A program made the translations under genes and the position numbers. 36,381 nt of DNA, from assembly GCA_024224995.1 (NCBI GenBank), contig JAAENB010000731.1, forward strand, positions 1 through 36,381, written 5' to 3'. Below are positions 32,028-36,381 of this stretch, one piece after another. The notes beneath the pieces are model-generated. The model did not search any database. It saw only the letters and a list, made by a program, of their open reading frames with translations, and had not been told where the DNA came from. This stretch comes from a bacterium (GTDB taxonomy: Bacteria > Spirochaetota > UBA4802 > UBA5550). Numbering within the stretch: position 1 is the stretch's first letter; each line of letters begins with the position of its first letter.

Positions 32028-32861
32028 ATGAAGAATTTAACAAGATTGAGTATGCTGGTATTTGTGATGTTACTAATATTGGCTGGTATTTCATGTAAAA
32101 AGTCTGATGCTTACTACTACAACCAGGGAAATACTTATTATGATAAAGGGGAATATGATCAAGCTATCCGGTTCTTTAGCAAGGCCATCAATAAAAGTCC
32201 GGAGTTTACTGATGCTTACTACAACCGAGGACTTGCCTATCTTAAAATAGTGAAATCTGATCAAGCCCTTCGGGATTTCAACAAGGTCATTTCGTTAAGT
32301 CCGGAGTTTCCTGGGGTTTTTTTAAATAGGGGAAATGCTTATTTTAGTAAGGGAGAATATGATCAAGCCATCCGGGACTTCAACAAGGCAATTAAGATAG
32401 ATCCAAAGGATACCGACGCATACAACAACCGGGGGCTTGTCTATTATCATAAAGGGGAATATGACCATGCCATACAGGATTATAACAAGACCATTAAAAT
32501 AAACCCGGAGTATAGTAAGGTTTACTTTAACCTGGGGCTTCTCCATCTTAAAAAAGGGAAATACGATGAAGCCATCCGGGACTATAGCAAGGTCATTGAA
32601 ATAAACCCAATGCATTTTGAAGCATACACCAACCGGGGGGTTGCCTATGATAATAAAGGGAAATATAATCATGCTATGCAGGATTATACCAGGGCGATTA
32701 AATTAAATCCATGGAATACTAATGCTTACCACAACCGGGGAATAATATATTTAGAACAGTTAAAAAATATTGAAAAAGGGTGTTCCGATTTTAATCATGC
32801 TTGTGAATTAGGAAACTGCGCGGGGTATAATGATGCAAACGAGAGAGGTCTTTGTAAATAA
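32028..32861 (+). CDS. TPR lipoprotein, copy 1 (seven repeats)
   Basis: A 277-residue lipoprotein: signal MKNLTRLSMLVFVMLLILAGISC with a relaxed lipobox, then seven TPR units of 34 residues (pattern AYxNRGxxYxxKGEYDxAIxDFNKAIKINPE). The last unit grades into a Cys-containing cap (KGCSDFNHACELGNC, then GLCK). GGAGAGG precedes ATG 32028; the longer frame from 32013 adds only leader codons. Probably a periplasmic protein-interaction scaffold acting with the DUF4421 barrel just upstream. Paralogue of 32984-34222 with almost the same signal peptide DNA. Confidence 0.88.
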   Translation: MKNLTRLSMLVFVMLLILAGISCKKSDAYYYNQGNTYYDKGEYDQAIRFFSKAINKSPEFTDAYYNRGLAYLKIVKSDQALRDFNKVISLSPEFPGVFLNRGNAYFSKGEYDQAIRDFNKAIKIDPKDTDAYNNRGLVYYHKGEYDHAIQDYNKTIKINPEYSKVYFNLGLLHLKKGKYDEAIRDYSKVIEINPMHFEAYTNRGVAYDNKGKYNHAMQDYTRAIKLNPWNTNAYHNRGIIYLEQLKNIEKGCSDFNHACELGNCAGYNDANERGLCK

Positions 32862-32895
32862 ATAACGGTGCATTTCCTAAAGCACCCACCAGGGA
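32862..32895. repeat. 34-bp 3' flank repeat, copy 1
   Basis: ATAACGGTGCATTTCCTAAA and the following 14 bases match 34223-34256 with two mismatches. At the second location it contains the 3' end of the CPBP protease gene, so this copy is a duplicated relic. Confidence 0.75.
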
Positions 32896-32966
32896 ATGGA
32901 GGTACTACCAGGAATAATTCTTTTTTTAAACTCAATGGAAGATTTGCTCGGGGAATAAATTATGAC
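32895..32966 (+). pseudogene. Relic of a second DUF4421 gene
   Basis: This 72-bp intergenic stretch aligns without gaps to 31779-31850 inside the DUF4421 gene (shared blocks: AATGGAGGT-CTACCAGGAA, a seven-T run, AAACTCAA-GGAAGATTTGC). It then continues with the leader that precedes the first TPR gene (ATTA-GACTTTTG and a GGAGG-type site). It looks like the remains of a duplicated DUF4421 gene after a deletion joined at AAT(T/C)ACGAC. Confidence 0.75.
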
Positions 32967-32983
32967 TTTTGAGGGAGGTTATT

Positions 32984-34222
32984 GTGGAAAATTTAACAAG
33001 ATTGAGTATGCTGGTATTTGTGATGTTACCAATATTGGCTGGTATTTCATGTAAAAAGTCTGAGGCTCTCAGCAGCCAGGGAAATATTTATCATAATAAA
33101 GAGGACTATAATCGAACCATCCGGGATTATAGCACAGCCATCAAAATAAATCCGGAGTCTACTGAAGCTTATAATGACCGGGGAATAGCCTATTATCTTA
33201 AAGGGGAATATGATCAAGCCTTCCAGGACTTCAACAAGGCCATCAAGATAAATCCGGAGTATGCAGAAGCTTACTTCAGCCGTGGAAGGATTTATTTTAA
33301 TAAAGGGGAATATGATCGGGCCATCCAGGATTATAACAAGGCCATCAAAATAAATCCGGAGTATACTGAAGCTTATAATGACCGGGGAATAGCCTATTAT
33401 CATAAAGGGGAATATGATCGGGGCTTACAGGATTTCAACAAGGCCATCAAAATAAATCCGGAGTATGCAGAAGCTTACTTCAGCCGTGGAAATGCTTATT
33501 ATAATAAAGGGGACTATGGTCGAGCCTTACAGGATTATAACAAGGCCATTAAGCCTGATTCAAAGAATGCCGAAGCTTACTACAACCGTGGAAATGTCTA
33601 TGGTAATAATGGGGACCATGATCGAGCCATCCGGGACTTCAACAAGGCCATTGAAACAAATCCAAAGTATACAGAAGCTTACATCCGACGGGGAAATAGT
33701 TATAAGATAAAGAGGGAATATGATCGAGCCTTCCGGGACTTCAATAAGGCCATTGAAACAAATCCGGAGTCTGCTGAGGCTTACTACCACAGGGGAAATA
33801 CCTATGGTCATATAGGGGACTATGATCGAGGCATTCAGGACTTCAGCAAAGCCATTAAGATAAATCCACAGTATAGTGACGCTTATTACAGCCGGGGGTA
33901 TTCCTATTATCAAAAAGGGGAACATGATCGGGGCTTACAGGATTATACCAGGGCCATTAAGACTAATCCGAAGAATGCTGCCGTTTACATCAACCGGGGG
34001 TTTGTTTATCAAAATAAAGGGCAATTTCATCGAGCCTTACAGGATTATAACAAGGCCATTGAAGCAAACCCGGAGTCTGTTCAGGCTTACTTAAACCGGG
34101 GAAGAATATATCTGAAAGAGTTAAAAAATGTGGAAAAGGGGTGTTCTGATTTTAAACGGGCTTGTATATATGGAAACTGCAATTCCCATAATGGGTTAAT
34201 AAGAGAAGGTATTTGTAAATGA
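32984..34222 (+). CDS. TPR lipoprotein, copy 2 (eleven repeats)
   Basis: A 412-residue paralogue of the previous lipoprotein. It starts at GTG 32984 with GAGGGAGG 5 bases upstream, in the position of the first copy's ATG. Signal ending in LAGISC, then about eleven 34-residue TPR units and the same Cys-containing cap (KGCSDFKRACIYGNC, then GICK). Several units are nearly identical at DNA level with a 102-bp period (the stretch about 33238-33290 recurs near 33440-33495), a sign of recent internal expansion. Likely periplasmic scaffold. The repeat tract is prone to length change and misassembly. Confidence 0.87.
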   Translation: MENLTRLSMLVFVMLPILAGISCKKSEALSSQGNIYHNKEDYNRTIRDYSTAIKINPESTEAYNDRGIAYYLKGEYDQAFQDFNKAIKINPEYAEAYFSRGRIYFNKGEYDRAIQDYNKAIKINPEYTEAYNDRGIAYYHKGEYDRGLQDFNKAIKINPEYAEAYFSRGNAYYNKGDYGRALQDYNKAIKPDSKNAEAYYNRGNVYGNNGDHDRAIRDFNKAIETNPKYTEAYIRRGNSYKIKREYDRAFRDFNKAIETNPESAEAYYHRGNTYGHIGDYDRGIQDFSKAIKINPQYSDAYYSRGYSYYQKGEHDRGLQDYTRAIKTNPKNAAVYINRGFVYQNKGQFHRALQDYNKAIEANPESVQAYLNRGRIYLKELKNVEKGCSDFKRACIYGNCNSHNGLIREGICK

Positions 34223-34256
34223 ATAACAGTGCATTTCCTATAGCACCCACCAGGGA
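34223..34256. repeat. 34-bp 3' flank repeat, copy 2
   Basis: Matches 32862-32895 with two mismatches. It lies directly after the second TPR stop and contains the last codons and stop of the CPBP protease on the other strand. Confidence 0.75.
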
Positions 34257-34846
34257 ACACTTCCCATATCGCCATAGGCGATCACATCAAAAACGGCATG
34301 GGAAATAAGCGGAAAGATAATGCTGCCAAAGTGTTCCCGCATTAAACCGAGGAGAGCGCCAACGAAAAAGGTAAACAATCCAAGGGCGATGAGATGGGCT
34401 CTTTCCGGCACATCGGGAAATATAAAGAGCCCTGTTTTATACAGGGAATGAAACAGGGAGGCAAGAAAAACCGCAGTCCAGGGCCCGTATTTTTTTAACG
34501 AGCCCTGCAAAAATCCCCGGTAAACAAGCTCCTCACAAATACCAATAACTGCCGCAAGAATGCAAAAAGCCCGGAACCCTTGCGGAACAAGAGCAATCTC
34601 CTGCGCCGAGCGAAAATAGACCGCAAGCGCCGCGCCCAGGAGCAGACTTAAAATAATATACCACAAACGATATTTGGGAAAACCAGTAAAACCAAAGAGG
34701 CGCGGAAGGTTTTTGTTTTTCGCGATGCCATAGGTTAAGGCAATGGTGGATAAACAGGCCCCGCAGACTCGCGGCAAAAAAAGATCTTCCTGGTGAGCGC
34801 AAAGAGCGAACAGGATCATGCCGGCGGCAAAAACGAAAGGATTAAT
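34238..34846 (-). CDS. CPBP-family intramembrane metalloprotease
   Basis: Polytopic inner-membrane protein of the CPBP (Abi/CAAX-like) family. Catalytic motifs: EELVYRG (Glu-Glu-x3-Arg), FLASLFHSLYK (His) and a C-terminal ISHAVFDV (His), in the usual order; the substrate is unknown. The start is unclear. The frame is open to TTG 34939, but that part overlaps the upstream LRR gene and has no ribosome site. A GGAGGG at 34858-34853 has the correct distance to an ATT codon at 34846, used here; the first in-frame ATG is 34819. The C-terminal six codons lie in a duplicated 34-bp flank. Confidence 0.85.
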   Translation of the reverse strand: MNPFVFAAGMILFALCAHQEDLFLPRVCGACLSTIALTYGIAKNKNLPRLFGFTGFPKYRLWYIILSLLLGAALAVYFRSAQEIALVPQGFRAFCILAAVIGICEELVYRGFLQGSLKKYGPWTAVFLASLFHSLYKTGLFIFPDVPERAHLIALGLFTFFVGALLGLMREHFGSIIFPLISHAVFDVIAYGDMGSVPWWVL

Positions 34847-36068
34847 AAACAGCCCTCCATTTTTTTCGAAAGGCCAGTCCAATGACCAGGGCGCAAATAA
34901 AAATAAGAATAATCCATGCAGAGCCCATGCAGAAACCAATTATTTTGCAATTGGGGAGAGCCTTTTGGATCATATCAAATTTTTCCCTGCGTTTTTTAAG
35001 ATCTTTTTTATCAATAAGCAGGAGTTTCAATTTTTTTAATTTCATCAGCGGGGTGAGATCTTTAACGGAACGAATATCGATCAATAAACTCTTAAGATTT
35101 CGCAGCTTCGAAATATGAGAGATATCTTCAAGTGAATCAGTGTCCATAAGGACCAGGGCTTCCAGCTTAGTGAGGCCGCTTAAAGTGGAGAGATCTTTTA
35201 TTTTTTTCGCGTCATCTAATGACAGGCGCCGCAGGTTTGGAAGACTTGCTAAAGCGGAAAAATCCGTAATGTGCTTACAATTATCCAGCATGAGGCCGCG
35301 GAGCCGGGGAAAAATTTTTAATTCATCGAGTGTTTCCGGTTTGTAACCGTTAGAGTCGAAAATTAATGTTTCTAATTGAGATAACTCTTGAATATGAGAA
35401 ATTTGTCCTCCCGGAATAAAAAGATGTTTAATATTTTTAAACCGCTTAAGGACAGAAAGATATCCTTTTGTGTCATGGGATTTAATCATTATTCCCACGG
35501 GTTCAACTGCAATGAGAGCCCGGATTATTTCTTCCTGGTCCTCAAGGGAATATCCTTTTGTAATGACAATAATAACGTTCGATTTAGCTAATGCCGATAA
35601 TGCCTTTTTATCGGTCTCAATATTGCCGCTTAAGCGGACAGAGTGTAAATTTTTAATAACCGCGGCAGGCTGTTTCTCAAGCCATTCGAGAGCTCCAGTA
35701 TCAATGAGGTTGCAATAAACAGGTTTCCCGTTAATATAAGGCATAGATTCTTTTACCCGGAAGGTAAAGGGAGAGCCTTCGGAACCATTATAAATATAGG
35801 GAAAAGAGATTCGTTTACCGCTTGAAATCGGGTTTAGTTTAACAGAAAGAAGATCGCCTTGTGCGGCATCAAACGGTAATAACTCCAGCCCGGGCTTTTC
35901 CTTTTGAGCTTTTTCAATTTCTATCTCTTTAATCATGACAGCATAATGAGAGCAAACAACGGAATAATCTTTATCCGCGGTTTTCAGTGAGATCTTTACG
36001 CCGGAGCATGAGATAAAAAGCAGCATACCGGTAAACAGTGTTATTAACAATAATATTTTATTTCTCAT
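34842..36068 (-). CDS. Leucine-rich-repeat lipoprotein with C-terminal membrane helix
   Basis: A 408-residue exported protein: signal with lipobox LLFISC (Cys21), a N-terminal region of unknown fold (to about 140), then leucine-rich repeats (about 210-365) such as LKNLKSLLIDIRSVKDLTPL and LPNLRRLSLDDAKKIKDLSTL, resembling the SDS22/internalin-like 21-22 residue type. It ends in a hydrophobic helix (AWIILIFICALVIGLAF) with a basic KKW tail. A lipid anchor plus a C-terminal helix is unusual and would tether both ends to the inner membrane. Upstream of the CPBP gene and probably co-transcribed. No clear ribosome site at ATG 36068. Function unknown. Confidence 0.82.
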   Translation of the reverse strand: MRNKILLLITLFTGMLLFISCSGVKISLKTADKDYSVVCSHYAVMIKEIEIEKAQKEKPGLELLPFDAAQGDLLSVKLNPISSGKRISFPYIYNGSEGSPFTFRVKESMPYINGKPVYCNLIDTGALEWLEKQPAAVIKNLHSVRLSGNIETDKKALSALAKSNVIIVITKGYSLEDQEEIIRALIAVEPVGIMIKSHDTKGYLSVLKRFKNIKHLFIPGGQISHIQELSQLETLIFDSNGYKPETLDELKIFPRLRGLMLDNCKHITDFSALASLPNLRRLSLDDAKKIKDLSTLSGLTKLEALVLMDTDSLEDISHISKLRNLKSLLIDIRSVKDLTPLMKLKKLKLLLIDKKDLKKRREKFDMIQKALPNCKIIGFCMGSAWIILIFICALVIGLAFRKKWRAVY

Positions 36069-36099
36069 ATAATAATTATGATAAAAATGCTAATAAATG

Positions 36100-36381
36100 C
36101 AAGCCTTTTTTTTCCACCGGGGCCGGGTCCGCACTCTTAAGAAACTCTTTTTAAATAGGGCCGGTTTCCGGGGATTTTGCCACGGAGCGGTTTTCGTGAC
36201 GTTTTTGTGTAGGGGGGAGAGGCATGCCTCGCCCCTACGCAAAAACGTCACTGAGGGGTAAACCCAAATAAAGGCACGGCACGCCGAGCCCCTACAGGTA
36301 TCGCCCCCCTCGCAGGGGTAGCTACACCTTCCCGGAATCTCCATAACCCTGGCCTGAAACCAGCCAGTAAAGGCGTTGCAC
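36100..36381. repeat. Complex dispersed intergenic repeat, right copy (inverted)
   Basis: Reverse complement matches 27-310 over most of its length with indels: the last 47 bases match 27-72 almost exactly, and 36112-36178 match about 255-325. No gene is supported in it. It contains a long hairpin at 36196-36251. Confidence 0.8.
36196..36251. repeat. 56-bp hairpin element
   Basis: GTGACGTTTTTG-GTAGGGG arm with its complement CCCCTACGCAAAAACGTCAC; about 27-bp arms meeting at GGCA/TGCC, with one mismatch region and a 2-base bulge. Resembles the G+C-rich GTAGGGG...CCCCTAC mini-palindromes scattered in many bacterial genomes. Confidence 0.8.

Noticed and set aside
33047..33925. Minus-strand repetitive frames opposite the TPR tract
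   Set aside because: Mirror translations of the 102-bp repeats, with hydrophobic repeats of no known family.
33100..34100. Regularly spaced DNA repeats that could suggest a CRISPR array
   Set aside because: The period is 102 bp and the whole unit is coding TPR sequence in frame; no unique spacers and no cas genes.
36067..36081. PerR/Fur-like 7-1-7 site at the LRR gene start
   Set aside because: Fits 12 of 14 positions but is almost purely A and T, overlaps the start codon and lacks the GTAAC core, so chance is likely.

Overview
This 36.4-kb window comes from a Gram-negative (diderm) bacterium of roughly 40-45% G+C. Lipoproteins with relaxed lipoboxes, an outer-membrane barrel of the DUF4421 type, a 7TM-DISM adenylate cyclase, many TPR and beta-propeller proteins and dispersed palindromic repeats fit a spirochaete (Spirochaetota, perhaps Leptospirales-like). 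No rRNA or other phylogenetic marker is present, so this is an inference. No tRNA, rRNA, CRISPR array, transposase or prophage gene was found. Both ends lie inside inverted copies of the same complex dispersed repeat, so the window may be a whole assembly contig that broke at repeats.

Layout: 1-480 dispersed repeat with three GTTGCA palindromes; 595-3924 two tandem seven-repeat propeller lipoproteins, each with its own near-identical promoter; 4128-6531 cydB and cydA (bd oxidase, minus strand) with a promoter, operator and terminator; 6660-7457 an MTAP-like nucleoside phosphorylase; 7677-9794 an adenylate cyclase; 9939-13415 an operator-like inverted-repeat array followed by two adjacent AAA/STAND-type ATPases in an AT-rich block; 13479-19397 a five-gene arsenosugar biosynthesis operon (minus strand) that includes a single-chain ArsS-ArsM fusion; 19500-21650 a metallo-beta-lactamase fused to two cyclic-nucleotide-binding domains; 21749-22828 a secreted MsrB-MsrA fusion; 23015-25276 a GAF-PAS-GGDEF-EAL protein; 25421-26863 a broken DUF4157 toxin-like gene and a secreted neighbour; 26866-27609 a membrane protein; 27785-30797 two geranylgeranyl-reductase-like flavoproteins in opposite orientation around a tyrosine phosphatase; 30963-34222 a DUF4421 barrel and two TPR lipoproteins with traces of a duplicated block; 34238-36068 a CPBP protease and a leucine-rich-repeat lipoprotein; 36100-36381 the inverted copy of the terminal repeat.

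How the genes may work together: the best-supported pathway is arsenic detoxification into arsenosugars. The ArsM part methylates arsenite, the ArsS part adenosylates dimethylarsenic, and two glycosyltransferase-like proteins, a mercuric-reductase-like flavoprotein and a VTT membrane protein accompany them. Related 15-bp sites (consensus TGTAAC-N-ATTACA) lie upstream of the arsenosugar operon and msrBA, each centred exactly 42 bp upstream of the -35 box, and just downstream of the cydA promoter. This suggests one redox or metal-responsive regulator, not encoded here, linking arsenosugar synthesis, methionine sulfoxide repair and the bd oxidase. The adenylate cyclase and the cNMP-binding MBL protein, plus the c-di-GMP enzyme, indicate active second-messenger signalling.
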